This document shows positions 15,087-23,356 of a stretch of 64,000 bases of DNA, piece by piece. The notes below the pieces were generated by a model. That model was not told the DNA's origin, did no database searches, and worked only from the letters and a program-made list of their open reading frames with translations. Numbering within the stretch: the stretch's first letter is position 1; each line of letters begins with the position of its first letter. A program made the translations under genes and the position numbers. Origin of the DNA: DASUPK01 sp963747425 (GTDB lineage: Bacteria > Actinomycetota > Thermoleophilia > Solirubrobacterales > 70-9); NCBI GenBank assembly GCA_963747425.1, contig CAVVFJ010000012.1, positions 248,001 through 312,000 of the forward strand. The letters are read 5' to 3'.

Positions 15087-15925
15087 GCGCGCAGACCTCG
15101 GCAGTCCGCGATGCGCTGGAGGGGGCGGTCGGCGCGCTCGATGCCGCCGGATGCGAGACCGCCCGGCTCGACGCCGAGGTGCTGATGGCCCACGCAACCG
15201 GATGGGACCGCGCCCGAATCGCCGCGGAGCCGGATCTCCGGTTGCCTGTCGGAGCATCACGCGAGTTCGCGGAGACCGTCCGCCGTCGCCTGCGCCGCGA
15301 ACCGGTCGCGTACATCCTGGGCCGCAAGGGCTTCCGCAGGATCGAGCTGATCGTCGACCGGCGCGTCCTGATCCCCAGGCCGGAGACCGAGCTGCTCGTC
15401 GAAGTTGCCCTGGAGGCCGCGCCGGCGAAGGTGCTCGACGTGGGCACGGGCAGCGGAGCGATCGCCCTTGCCGTCGCCGACGAGCTCCCTGAGGCGGAGG
15501 TCATGGCGATCGACACCTCGATGGACGCCGCGCGCGTGGCTCAAGCGAACGCGGATCGGCTGGCCCTGGCCGATCGCGTCGAGGTGGTCGTCAGGGGGTT
15601 CGCCTCGCTGGCCGATGCCGGGCGGTTCGACCTGCTCGTCGCCAATCTTCCGTACGTCAGCGAGGCCGAGTGGGAGGGGCTCGCTCCCGAGATCCGCGAG
15701 CACGAGCCGCGCGAGGCGCTGGTCGCCGGGCCCACGGGCCTGGAGGCGATCGAGGCACTGGTCGATGCGGTCGGCGGCCTCGATCAGCCACCGGCGGCCC
15801 TGGCCCTGGAGATCGGAGCGGAGCAGGGAGCCGCGGTCGAGGAGCTGGTCGTCGGCGCCGGCTACTCGAAGGTTGAGGTTCGCCGCGACCTCGCCGGGCT
15901 CGACCGCGTCGTGGTCGGCCGATGA
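15083..15925 (+). CDS. prmC: Release factor glutamine methyltransferase
   Basis: About 280 residues. It methylates the GGQ glutamine of RF1 and RF2 using S-adenosylmethionine. Visible motifs are VLDVGTGSGAIAL (SAM binding) and NLPYVSE, a variant of the NPPY active-site motif. No ATG, GTG or TTG in frame would keep the N-terminal helical domain (VRDALEGAV, LDAEVLMAHATG). A CTG at 15083 has GGAG at 15074-15077, five bases upstream, and overlaps the prfA stop as CTGA, so a CTG start is proposed. The end overlaps sua5 by four bases. Confidence 0.93.
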   Translation: MSAQTSAVRDALEGAVGALDAAGCETARLDAEVLMAHATGWDRARIAAEPDLRLPVGASREFAETVRRRLRREPVAYILGRKGFRRIELIVDRRVLIPRPETELLVEVALEAAPAKVLDVGTGSGAIALAVADELPEAEVMAIDTSMDAARVAQANADRLALADRVEVVVRGFASLADAGRFDLLVANLPYVSEAEWEGLAPEIREHEPREALVAGPTGLEAIEALVDAVGGLDQPPAALALEIGAEQGAAVEELVVGAGYSKVEVRRDLAGLDRVVVGR

Positions 15926-16563
15926 GCGAGATCGTCTCGGTCGAGCGCGATGGGGCTGACGCCGCCCGTGCCGCGCTGGAGCGCTGCGTGGGGGAGGGGG
16001 GCGTCGCGATCTTCCCCGCCGACACGCTCTACGGGCTCGCCTGCGACCCGCTCAACGCCGACGCGATCGAGCGCATCCACGCGATCAAGGGACGTGGCGA
16101 GGGGAAGCCCTCGGCGGTGATGTACTTCTCGCCGTTGGCGATGCGCGAGCTCGTCTCCGGCCTCGGATCTCGCACGCGCGAGGCCCTGGGCGCCCTGCTG
16201 CCGGGGCCGGTGACCCTGGTCATCGCCAATCCTGAGCATCGCTATCCGCTCGCCTGCCGCGAGGACCCGGCTCGGTTGGGCGTCCGGTTGATCGAGGGCC
16301 CGCTGGCGGGGGCGATGACCCCGATCTTCCAGACGAGCGCCAACCACAGCGGCGAGCCCGCCCCTACCCGTTTCGACCAGATCGACGACGGGATCGTCGG
16401 CGCGGTCGACCTCGCCGTCGATGCGGGTGAGCTGATCGGCGAGCCCTCGACCGTGGTCGACGTCACCGGCATCGATTCAGAAGGTCGCTGGCAGGTGCTC
16501 CGCGAGGGGGCATTGGCCAGCGCCGAGGTCGATCGCCTGCTCGGTGCGGTCGTCGCGGACTAG
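15922..16563 (+). CDS. L-threonylcarbamoyladenylate synthase (Sua5/YrdC)
   Basis: 213 residues of the YrdC fold. It makes the threonylcarbamoyl-AMP used for t6A at position 37 of ANN-decoding tRNAs. The typical opening (AIFPADTLYGLACDP, then KGRGEGKPSAV), the GPVTLV stretch and the TSANHSGEPAP motif are all present. The length fits the short form without the extra Sua5 domain. It is coupled to prmC by ATGA, so three translation-fidelity genes share one operon. Its stop codon is shared with the convergent SnoaL-like gene through CTAG. Confidence 0.95.
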   Translation: MSEIVSVERDGADAARAALERCVGEGGVAIFPADTLYGLACDPLNADAIERIHAIKGRGEGKPSAVMYFSPLAMRELVSGLGSRTREALGALLPGPVTLVIANPEHRYPLACREDPARLGVRLIEGPLAGAMTPIFQTSANHSGEPAPTRFDQIDDGIVGAVDLAVDAGELIGEPSTVVDVTGIDSEGRWQVLREGALASAEVDRLLGAVVAD

Positions 16564-16973
16564 CGCGCGGCCTCCTCAGTGGCGCGCTCGCCCTCGGCGT
16601 GACTCTCGTAGGCCCAGCCCTTCTGAAGCCGCTCGCCGCGCGGCTCGACCGCCCAGGCCACCTCGGAGCTCACCTCGGCGCCGCTGACGCGTTCGGTGGC
16701 TCTCATCCTGCCCAGGACGAGCAGTCGGTCGCCGATCTCGCGGAACCGGTCGAGCTCGACGTGGATCTCCGAGAACATCTCGTCGACGTCCTCGAACCAG
16801 GCGCGGATCCCGTTGTGCCCGTGGTAGCCGGGGTCGCCCTCCTCCCGGGCCGTCAGGAACGGATGCCACTCGCAGTCCGCGTTCCAGACGGCCACCCAGG
16901 CCTCGGGGTCGCGGGCGTTGAAGGCGTCGCGGGACTCGCCGAGGAGCTCGCGATAGATCGATGCCATGCTCAT
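16560..16973 (-). CDS. SnoaL-like (NTF2-fold) protein, last gene of the R2lox operon
   Basis: 137 residues of the NTF2/SnoaL superfamily. Typical features are the ARDPEAWVAVWNADCEWHPFLT opening (split here: helix, then the WNADCEW strand), GYHGHNGIRAWFEDVDE and a final strand with WAYESH. No reaction can be assigned. The start at 16973 overlaps the stop of the preceding SnoaL-like gene by four bases. It is the fourth gene of R2lox - TetR - SnoaL - SnoaL. Confidence 0.78.
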   Translation of the reverse strand: MSMASIYRELLGESRDAFNARDPEAWVAVWNADCEWHPFLTAREEGDPGYHGHNGIRAWFEDVDEMFSEIHVELDRFREIGDRLLVLGRMRATERVSGAEVSSEVAWAVEPRGERLQKGWAYESHAEGERATEEAAR

Positions 16974-17374
16974 TGCGATTCCGCCTCCGCAGCGGCGAGC
17001 GCCTCGTCCAGTGTCTCGAAGAGCTCGAGCCGGATCCCCTTGCCGTCGCGGAGCCACCAGACCATCACGGCGTCCTGCCCGAAGTCGAGCCCTGTGGTCT
17101 TGCCGCGGGCACGAAGGGTGAACTCGACGACGACCAGGTCGCCTACCTCGTGGAACCCGTGCGCGTCCCAGCGGATCTCCTCCATTACCTCGTCGAAGGA
17201 GTCGAACCAGCGGCGGAGGCCGTCGGGGCCGCGATAGGTATCGGGCTCCGAGGCGAGGCTCGGGGGAGTGGTCGCCTCGAAGTCGGCGTGGACGTAGGGG
17301 ATGATTCCCTCGACCCCCCTCTCGTTGAACGCCTCGATCCCTCGCTGGACGATCTCGAGGTTCCGCTCTGACAC
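16970..17374 (-). CDS. SnoaL-like (NTF2-fold) protein in the R2lox operon
   Basis: 134 residues, a second NTF2/SnoaL protein similar in plan to its downstream neighbour: an EIVQRGIEAFNERG opening, an HADFEATTPP strand, GPDGLRRWFDSFDEV and a late LFETLDEALAA. The GTG at 17374 is chosen because it begins the conserved first helix and follows the TetR stop by 23 bases. The pair may form a heterodimer, since both genes are coupled. Its role next to an R2lox oxidase is unknown; it might act on the oxidase product. Confidence 0.75.
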   Translation of the reverse strand: MSERNLEIVQRGIEAFNERGVEGIIPYVHADFEATTPPSLASEPDTYRGPDGLRRWFDSFDEVMEEIRWDAHGFHEVGDLVVVEFTLRARGKTTGLDFGQDAVMVWWLRDGKGIRLELFETLDEALAAAEAESQ

Positions 17375-17397
17375 CGTGCTCAGCCTACGGCGCGCGC

Positions 17398-18015
17398 TCA
17401 GGCGCGAGTGTGAGATGCGGCCGCGACGGTGCTCAGAACGAACAGCTCGCGCGCCCGCTTCCACTCCGCGGTTTCCCCCCGCTCGATTCGCTCCAGGACC
17501 AGCCCCTGGTGGCAGGCGTTGATCATCAGCGCGACCGCCCGCACCTGCGCGGGGGGCGGGCCGTCCTCGGCGTTCTCGAGCAGGTCGATGAGCACCTGCT
17601 GCCAGCCCTCGTTCACCTGCGTGATCGTGCGGCGAACCTCCGGCTCGACGACGGAGACCGCCGCCAGGTCGAAGTAGAGCCGGGCCAGCCGCTCGTCTCG
17701 CTCGAGCACTCGGGCGACGCCGTCGACGACGCCCCGGATGACGTCCTCGACGGTCCGCGCCCCCTCCACTGCGGCCAGCGCCTCCGCCGTGATCAGCTCC
17801 GCGACCGCGCGGCCGCTCGCCTCCACCAGTCCCTGCTTGGAGCCGTAGTGGTAGACGACCAGGGGCTTGGATTCGCCGGCGGCGGCGGCGACCTTGGCGA
17901 TCGTCAGGCCCGCGTAGCCGTCGGACTTGAGGACCTCGATGGCGGCCTCGAGGATCCGCTCGCGGGCCCCCGTGGAGGGGCGACCCCTCTTCGCAGGGGC
18001 GAGGACCTCCGTCAT
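17398..18015 (-). CDS. TetR-family transcriptional regulator
   Basis: 205 residues. The N-terminal HTH is clear (ARERILEAAIEVLKSDGYAG, TIAKVAAAAGESKPLVVYHYGSK), followed by a mostly helical ligand-binding domain. Its start overlaps the R2lox stop by four bases. It most likely represses its own operon through the palindrome ACCAATTGGT, which sits between the -35 and -10 boxes of the operon promoter. The pairing of a TetR gene with an R2lox gene also occurs in Mycobacterium tuberculosis (Rv0232-Rv0233), from memory, which supports a functional link. The ligand is unknown. Confidence 0.9.
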   Translation of the reverse strand: MTEVLAPAKRGRPSTGARERILEAAIEVLKSDGYAGLTIAKVAAAAGESKPLVVYHYGSKQGLVEASGRAVAELITAEALAAVEGARTVEDVIRGVVDGVARVLERDERLARLYFDLAAVSVVEPEVRRTITQVNEGWQQVLIDLLENAEDGPPPAQVRAVALMINACHQGLVLERIERGETAEWKRARELFVLSTVAAASHTRA

Positions 18016-18980
18016 GCAGTTGCGAGCATGGCCGGATCCATTCCCATCGCGGCCAGCTTCTTCGAGAGCGCCTTCAGCGAGTACTCGAAGACCTCCTTCG
18101 AGTCGTAGAAGGGCGTCGTGAAGTTGTACGGGTCCTCGACTCCGGGCGGGACGAACACGAGGGTGGCTACCGGAAGTGTCTCCTTCAGGGTGTCCTCGAT
18201 GATCTTGGCGTTCGCCGTGTCGGCCTTGATCGCGTCGGCGAGGAACTTGACGCCGAAGCCGACGTGGCGGGACTCGTCCCGGTTGACGGCCGTGAAGCCC
18301 GCCGTGAAGCCGGGGAACCAGTCGCGCTCCTTCAGGTTGCGAATGATGAACCGGGCCCCGGTGAGGGCGAGCGTGCCCTCGATCACGACCATGTAGACGG
18401 TGATCCCGCGGACCAGCGCGGCGAAGTCGCTCGGGTCCTTGCGGAGACGCTCGGCGCACTCGTGGAGGATCCCGTCGAAGAGCTCCTCCCACTGCTCGTT
18501 CACGTTGTGGCGCTGCGTGGCCAGCATCTCGGTGATCGAGGAGGCCTTCATCCCGAGCACCTCGCGGTAGAAGCGGTCGAAGAAGACCATGTGCTTCGCC
18601 TCATCGGAGATCTGCGTGGTCAGGAACGCCTGCGCCTCGTGGTCGCGCATGGCGAGCGCGAAGGGCAGCAGCTCGACGGTCACACGCTCCTCCCCGAGGA
18701 AGAACTGGGAGAACCCGAAGAGCAGGAAGTCCCTCTCCTCCTGGGTGATCAGGTCCGGGTCCGCCCACTGCTTGGCGTCCTCGGTGAAGTCGAAGTCCTC
18801 GGTGGACCACTGCTGGCGCTGCCAGCGCATGAAGAGCTTCTTGTAGGAGGGGGCGGCCTCGATGATCTTGTCGAGGCCCGACATGACCTTGTCGATGTCG
18901 GCGTCCATCAGGACGGACAGCGCTTCGTCCTCGGTCTTCAGCTCCTCGTGCCCATTGGTGATGGCGGTGGCGTCGGTCAT
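18012..18980 (-). CDS. R2-like ligand-binding oxidase (R2lox), Mn/Fe
   Basis: 322 residues of the ferritin-like R2 superfamily. Metal ligands read as Glu97, Glu127, His130 (EAKH), Glu201, Glu236 and His239 (ESRH). The residues that form the Tyr-Val ether cross-link in R2lox are both present with the right spacing: Val100 (ExxV, EERV) and Tyr196, five before Glu201. Class I ribonucleotide reductase R2 lacks that pair, so this is an oxidase rather than a ribonucleotide reductase. R2lox proteins bind a fatty-acid-like ligand and a heterodinuclear Mn/Fe site. A strong Shine-Dalgarno (AGGAGGAG) precedes the ATG at 18980. It is first in an operon with TetR and two SnoaL genes. Confidence 0.88.
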   Translation of the reverse strand: MTDATAITNGHEELKTEDEALSVLMDADIDKVMSGLDKIIEAAPSYKKLFMRWQRQQWSTEDFDFTEDAKQWADPDLITQEERDFLLFGFSQFFLGEERVTVELLPFALAMRDHEAQAFLTTQISDEAKHMVFFDRFYREVLGMKASSITEMLATQRHNVNEQWEELFDGILHECAERLRKDPSDFAALVRGITVYMVVIEGTLALTGARFIIRNLKERDWFPGFTAGFTAVNRDESRHVGFGVKFLADAIKADTANAKIIEDTLKETLPVATLVFVPPGVEDPYNFTTPFYDSKEVFEYSLKALSKKLAAMGMDPAMLATA

Positions 18981-19011
18981 CTCTCCTCCTAGATCGATGC
19001 GGGGACGGCGC

Positions 19012-19041
19012 ATTATTTACCAATTGGTCAATTAATGTCAA
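19012..19041 (-). promoter_or_regulatory. R2lox operon promoter with embedded TetR operator
   Basis: Minus strand: -35 TTGACA (19041-19036), 18-base spacer, -10 AATAAT (19017-19012). The spacer contains the perfect palindrome ACCAATTGGT (19019-19028), which extends to 16 near-symmetric bases (19016-19031). A repressor bound here would block RNA polymerase directly; the TetR protein of the same operon is the obvious candidate. Confidence 0.7.
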
Positions 19042-19053
19042 GTCCGTGAGCCT

Positions 19054-20352
19054 ATGTATCGTGGCCGTGAATTGACCGACCTGCCCGACGACTTCCAGAC
19101 CGCGCACCTCACCGAGGTCGATCCCGACATCGCCCGGGTCCTCGACCGCGAGCTCGCCCGCCAGCAGGGGACGCTCGAGATGATCGCCTCGGAGAACTTC
19201 GTGCCCCAGGCCGTCCTCGACGCGGCCGGCTCGGTCCTCACCAACAAGTACGCCGAGGGCTATCCCGGCAAGCGCTATTACGGCGGCTGCGAGGAGGTCG
19301 ACGTCGCCGAGCAGCTGGCGATCGACCGGGCCATCGAGGTCTTCGGCGCCGAGCACGCGAACGTCCAGCCTCACTCCGGCGCCCAGGCCAACAACGCCGC
19401 CTACATGGCGATGGTCGATCCGGGCGACACGATCATGGGGATGGCGCTGGACCACGGCGGCCACCTCACCCACGGGATGAAGCTGAACGTCTCGGGCAAG
19501 CTCTACGAGGTCGTCGCCTACCACGTGCGCCGCGAGGACCGGCTTGTCGACATGGACGAGGTCGCGCAGCTCGCAGAGGAGCACAAGCCGAAGGTGATCG
19601 TCGCCGGCTGGTCCGCCTATCCGAGGCAGCTCGACTTCGGGGCGTTCCGCGAGATCGCCGACTCGATCGGCGCGAAGCTGATGGTCGACATGGCGCACTT
19701 CGCCGGGCTGGTCGCCGCGGGAGAGCACCCCAATCCGGTCGAGCACGCCGACGTCGTCACCACGACCATCCACAAGACGCTCTGCGGGCCGCGCAGCGGG
19801 ATGATCCTCTGCAAGGAGGAGCTCGCAGCGGACATCAACCGCTCGGTCTTCCCGGGGCAGCAGGGCGGCCCCCTGATGCACATCATCGCCGCGAAGGCGG
19901 TGGCGCTGAAGATCGCCCAGAGCGAGCAGTTCGCCGACCGCCAGCGGCAGACGATCGCCAATGCGCGCGCGTTCGCGGACGAGCTGATCTCCGGCGGGAT
20001 CGACGTCCTCACCGGCGGCACGGACGTCCACCTGGTCCTCGTCGACCTCACGAACACCGGGCTCGACGGCAAGACCGCGGAGGACCGCCTCGAGGAGGTC
20101 GGGATCACCGTCAACCGCAACGCGATTCCCTTCGACGAGCGCCCGCCCATGAACCCCTCGGGCCTGAGGATCGGGACTCCGGCGCTGACCACCCGCGGCC
20201 TGGGGGAGGACGACCTGCGCGAGATCGCCAAGGTGATCGTGGCGGCGCTGTCCGATGACTTCGAGTCGCAGAAGGACTCCCTCCTGGAGCGGTCGCGTGC
20301 CCTGATGGAGCGCTATCCCCTCTATCCGCAGCTCTCCGCCGCCGCCGTCTAG
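19054..20352 (+). CDS. glyA: Serine hydroxymethyltransferase
   Basis: 432 residues. It interconverts serine and glycine with tetrahydrofolate and supplies one-carbon units. The family motifs are intact: the GTLEMIASENF start region, YYGGCEEVD, GLVAAGEHPNP and the PLP lysine in TTIHKTLCGPR. The ATG at 19054 gives a slightly long N terminus; a TTG at 19072 is an alternative. The gene diverges from the R2lox operon over a 73-base gap, so the R2lox operator lies close to the glyA promoter region as well. Confidence 0.96.
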   Translation: MYRGRELTDLPDDFQTAHLTEVDPDIARVLDRELARQQGTLEMIASENFVPQAVLDAAGSVLTNKYAEGYPGKRYYGGCEEVDVAEQLAIDRAIEVFGAEHANVQPHSGAQANNAAYMAMVDPGDTIMGMALDHGGHLTHGMKLNVSGKLYEVVAYHVRREDRLVDMDEVAQLAEEHKPKVIVAGWSAYPRQLDFGAFREIADSIGAKLMVDMAHFAGLVAAGEHPNPVEHADVVTTTIHKTLCGPRSGMILCKEELAADINRSVFPGQQGGPLMHIIAAKAVALKIAQSEQFADRQRQTIANARAFADELISGGIDVLTGGTDVHLVLVDLTNTGLDGKTAEDRLEEVGITVNRNAIPFDERPPMNPSGLRIGTPALTTRGLGEDDLREIAKVIVAALSDDFESQKDSLLERSRALMERYPLYPQLSAAAV

Positions 20353-20359
20353 ACGGCGC

Positions 20360-21385
20360 TTGAAGATCTGGGCCGACATGAGCGGGCCCGCGCACGTGCT
20401 CGTGCTCCGGCCGATCATCGAGCGCCTGCGCGCGCAGGGCCACGAGGTGCTCGTCACCTCCCGCGAGTACACCCAGACCCAGGAGCTCCTCGAGCTCCAC
20501 CACATGGAGCACACCTCGATCGGCAGGCACGGCGGCGCCTCGCGCGTTCGCAAGCTGATGCGGCTGATCCAGCGGACGTCGGGGATGCGCCGCTTCGGCA
20601 AGGGGGCGGGATTCGACCTCGCGATCGCGCACGGCTCCAACGACATGGCGATCGCCGCGCGGCTCCTCGGGATTCCCGAGGCCAACATGCACGACTACGA
20701 GTTCGCGGTCGCGCAGCACCACGTCGGCTGCCGCCTGGCGAAACGGGTGATCTTTCCGGACTCCGTGCCGCCCGAGCGGCTGAAGCGATTCGGCGTCGGC
20801 CCGGAGAAGCTCTTCCGGTACCCGGGCATCAAGGAGGAGTACTACCTGGCCGACTTCGAGGTCGACCCGGACGCCCTCGAGAGGCTCGGCGTCGACACCG
20901 AGCGCGTCGTGGTCGTCGTGCGCCCGCCACCCGACGTCTCGCTCTATCACCGCAAGTCGAACCCCCTCTTTCCGCAGGTTCTCGCGCGAGTAGGCTCTGA
21001 CCCCGGTGTCAGCGCGGCCGTCTTGCCGCGTACCGAGGAGCAGCGGACCTACGTGAAGGAGCTCGCCCTGCCTTCCCTGATCGTTCCCGATCACGCCGTG
21101 GAAGCCCAGAGCCTCGTGGCGCTCGCTGACCTGGTCGTCTCCGCAGGCGGCACGATGAACCGCGAGGCGGTGGCGCTCGGCACTCCGGTCTACACGACCT
21201 ACGGCGGCCGGCTCGGGGGAGTGGACGAGGCGCTGATCCGAGCGAACCGGCTGCGGCCCCTGACCGATCCGCGAGCACTCGAGCTGGTCAAGAAGACCGG
21301 TCAGGGCGAGCGCGTGCGCCGCGACCCGGAGCTGCTCGTCGACCTGATGCTCGGAGCGGCCGAGCCGGATGGCGACTCAGACTGA
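20360..21385 (+). CDS. DUF354 family glycosyltransferase-like protein
   Basis: 341 residues of the DUF354 family, which resembles GT-B glycosyltransferases and UDP-GlcNAc 2-epimerases and is found in archaeal and bacterial surface glycan clusters. The start MKIWADMSGPAHV matches the family opening, so the TTG at 20360 is the right start. Other features are HGSNDMAIAARLLGIP and a late SAGGTMNREAVALGTPVY nucleotide-binding region. It follows glyA by seven bases and overlaps the sugar transferase gene by 17 bases. A role in envelope glycan assembly is inferred from the neighbours. Confidence 0.82.
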   Translation: MKIWADMSGPAHVLVLRPIIERLRAQGHEVLVTSREYTQTQELLELHHMEHTSIGRHGGASRVRKLMRLIQRTSGMRRFGKGAGFDLAIAHGSNDMAIAARLLGIPEANMHDYEFAVAQHHVGCRLAKRVIFPDSVPPERLKRFGVGPEKLFRYPGIKEEYYLADFEVDPDALERLGVDTERVVVVVRPPPDVSLYHRKSNPLFPQVLARVGSDPGVSAAVLPRTEEQRTYVKELALPSLIVPDHAVEAQSLVALADLVVSAGGTMNREAVALGTPVYTTYGGRLGGVDEALIRANRLRPLTDPRALELVKKTGQGERVRRDPELLVDLMLGAAEPDGDSD

Positions 21386-22046
21386 GCAGCCGAGCACGGT
21401 TGCCGAGCAGGTCTCGGACTTCGCCGCCGAGGTCTACGCCCCCCGCCGCGTCGACGTCGCCCTGCGCACGCTCGACCTGCTGATCGCCGGGTCCGCGCTC
21501 ATCGTGCTCTCACCGCTGCTCGGCCTGCTCGCACTCGCGACCCTGGTCACCTCCGGCACGCCGGTCCTCTACCGCGGGGAGCGCGTCGGGCGGGCCGGCC
21601 GCGTCTTCACGATGTACAAGCTGCGGACGCTGCGGCCCGGGGCGGAGGCTCGCCTCGGCAACACCTACGGCGAGGAGCTCAGCCGGCGCACCGAGGCGGA
21701 GGTGACGATGGTGGGGAAGGCGGCGCGCCTCACCCACATCGACGAGGTGCCGCAGCTCTTCAACGTCATCCAGGGAGACATGAGCATGGTCGGCCCGCGC
21801 CCGGTTCGGCCGGCGTTCTTCAACAGGCTCTGCGAGGAGATCCCGCAGTACTGGCAGCGCCTCGTCGTGCGCCCCGGGGTGACCGGATTCGCCCAGACTC
21901 GCATCACGCGCGAGGACTCCTGGGAGGACAAGCTGATCCACGACCTCGAGTACATCGCCGACCGCTCCATCCGCCTCTACCTGCGCGTGCTCGGCGCCAC
22001 CATCACCCGGATCGTCAGCCTGACCCTGCGCGGCAGGGACCGCTAG
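21369..22046 (+). CDS. Sugar transferase (WcaJ/PglC type, undecaprenyl-phosphate)
   Basis: 225 residues. It would transfer the first sugar-1-phosphate onto undecaprenyl phosphate. One hydrophobic N-terminal segment (LDLLIAGSALIVLSPLLGLL) precedes the catalytic core with FTMYKLRTL, the LTHIDEVPQLFNVIQGDMS region and the VGPRPVRP signature. The length fits the short forms without a large N-terminal membrane domain. It overlaps the DUF354 gene by 17 bases, which indicates co-expression in glycan synthesis. Confidence 0.92.
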   Translation: MATQTEQPSTVAEQVSDFAAEVYAPRRVDVALRTLDLLIAGSALIVLSPLLGLLALATLVTSGTPVLYRGERVGRAGRVFTMYKLRTLRPGAEARLGNTYGEELSRRTEAEVTMVGKAARLTHIDEVPQLFNVIQGDMSMVGPRPVRPAFFNRLCEEIPQYWQRLVVRPGVTGFAQTRITREDSWEDKLIHDLEYIADRSIRLYLRVLGATITRIVSLTLRGRDR

Positions 22047-22091
22047 ACGGTTCTCGGGCGAGACATCGGCGACAGAATGTTTCAGTAGGGG

Positions 22092-22097
22092 TAGGCT
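22092..22097 (+). promoter_or_regulatory. -10 hexamer of the leaderless DUF3089 gene
   Basis: TAGGCT ends eight bases before the ATG at 22106. Confidence 0.45.
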
Positions 22098-22105
22098 GTC
22101 CGGCG

Positions 22106-23299
22106 ATGGCGGGAAGCCAGGTTCTCCGCAGGTTCTTGATTGTGATCGGCGTCGCATCCGTGCTCGGCTGCCTGCTGGCGCCCTCAGCTCCCGCGGCGAA
22201 GAAGCCCAAGCACCGCGTCAAGGACAACACCGTCTGGCTTTGCAAGCCCGGGGTCCCGAACAACCCGTGCGAGCCCGGCTTCGACACGACGCTCCTCTCG
22301 CCCGGCGGCCAGCTGGCCGGGACCCAATCCGTCAAGCCTGACCGCAAGCGCAAGTTCGATTGCTTCTACGTCTATCCGACCGTCAGCGATGACAAGAGCA
22401 CCAACTCCGACCTCTCGATCGATCCGGAGGAGCGCTCGATCGCTCTGTATCAAGCGGCCCGCTACAGCCTCCACTGCCGGGTCTTCGCGCCGATGTACCG
22501 CCAGGTCACCCTCCAGGCGCTGTTCAGCGGCGGCACCCTCCCGGCCGACGCACAGCAGATCGCCTATGGAGACGTGGTCGCAGCCTGGAAGACCTACCTG
22601 CGCAACTACAACGGCGGCCGTGGCGTGGTGCTGGTCGGTCACTCCCAGGGCACCTTCGTGCTGCGTCAGCTCATCCACCGGCTCATCGACCGGCACAAGA
22701 ACGTGCGCGCTCGTTTGATCTCGGGGGTGCTGCTTGGCGGCAACGTGACCGTGCGGGCGGGCGGCAACGTCGGCGGCGACTTCAAGAACGTCCCCGGCTG
22801 CCGGAAGGGGAAGCAGACCGGCTGCGTGATCGCCTTCTCGACCTTCGACGCCGCGGTACCGAACGACACGAAGTTCGGACGTCCCGGGACACTCGCCCCC
22901 GGCCTGCCGTCCACGGGCGATGTGCTCTGCACGAACCCGGCGGCTCTTCGCGGCGGCTCGGCGCCGCTGACCTCGGTGTTCCCCACCCAGCCGTTCGCGC
23001 CAGGGACGACGATCGGCCTCGCGACCGGAGCGGTCGGCGTGCCCATGCCGGCCGGCGCGACCACGCCCTGGTTCCAGGTCCAGGGCTACACCGGCGCCTG
23101 CGATGCGTCGAACAACGCGCACGTGCTGCAGATCAGTCCCGTGGGCGGCGCCCCGACCCTGCACGCGGTCCCGGATGCCACCTGGGGCCTGCACCTGGTC
23201 GATGCCAACATCGCACTCGGCAATCTCACCGACGACGTCGCCCGCCAGGCCAAGTCTTGGCTGAAGGCGCAGCGCAAGTCCAAGAAGTCGAAGCGCTAA
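22106..23299 (+). CDS. Secreted DUF3089 alpha/beta hydrolase
   Basis: 397 residues. A signal peptide with a hydrophobic core (RRFLIVIGVASVLGCLLAP) ends near APAAKK. The body is of the DUF3089 family: DCFYVYPTVS, APMYRQVTLQ and the nucleophile elbow GHSQG with Ser, in a hydrolase fold. The substrate is unknown; lipids or esters at the cell surface are plausible. The C terminus is basic (KAQRKSKKSKR), a feature shared with the trypsin-like protein at 61288. A -10 hexamer eight bases before the ATG suggests a leaderless transcript. Confidence 0.85.
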   Translation: MAGSQVLRRFLIVIGVASVLGCLLAPSAPAAKKPKHRVKDNTVWLCKPGVPNNPCEPGFDTTLLSPGGQLAGTQSVKPDRKRKFDCFYVYPTVSDDKSTNSDLSIDPEERSIALYQAARYSLHCRVFAPMYRQVTLQALFSGGTLPADAQQIAYGDVVAAWKTYLRNYNGGRGVVLVGHSQGTFVLRQLIHRLIDRHKNVRARLISGVLLGGNVTVRAGGNVGGDFKNVPGCRKGKQTGCVIAFSTFDAAVPNDTKFGRPGTLAPGLPSTGDVLCTNPAALRGGSAPLTSVFPTQPFAPGTTIGLATGAVGVPMPAGATTPWFQVQGYTGACDASNNAHVLQISPVGGAPTLHAVPDATWGLHLVDANIALGNLTDDVARQAKSWLKAQRKSKKSKR

Positions 23300-23343
23300 A
23301 GGCGACCGCCCCCCACGGGTACGTCCCCGACGGGACCGGGCCG

Positions 23344-23349
23344 TACACT
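23344..23349 (+). promoter_or_regulatory. -10 hexamer of leaderless asnB
   Basis: TACACT ends seven bases before the ATG at 23357; no Shine-Dalgarno sequence is present. Confidence 0.5.
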
Positions 23350-23356
23350 CGCGGCC

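Noticed and set aside
18012..18980. Ribonucleotide reductase beta subunit
   Set aside because: The Val100/Tyr196 cross-link pair, the short length and the absence of an nrdA gene nearby point to R2lox instead.
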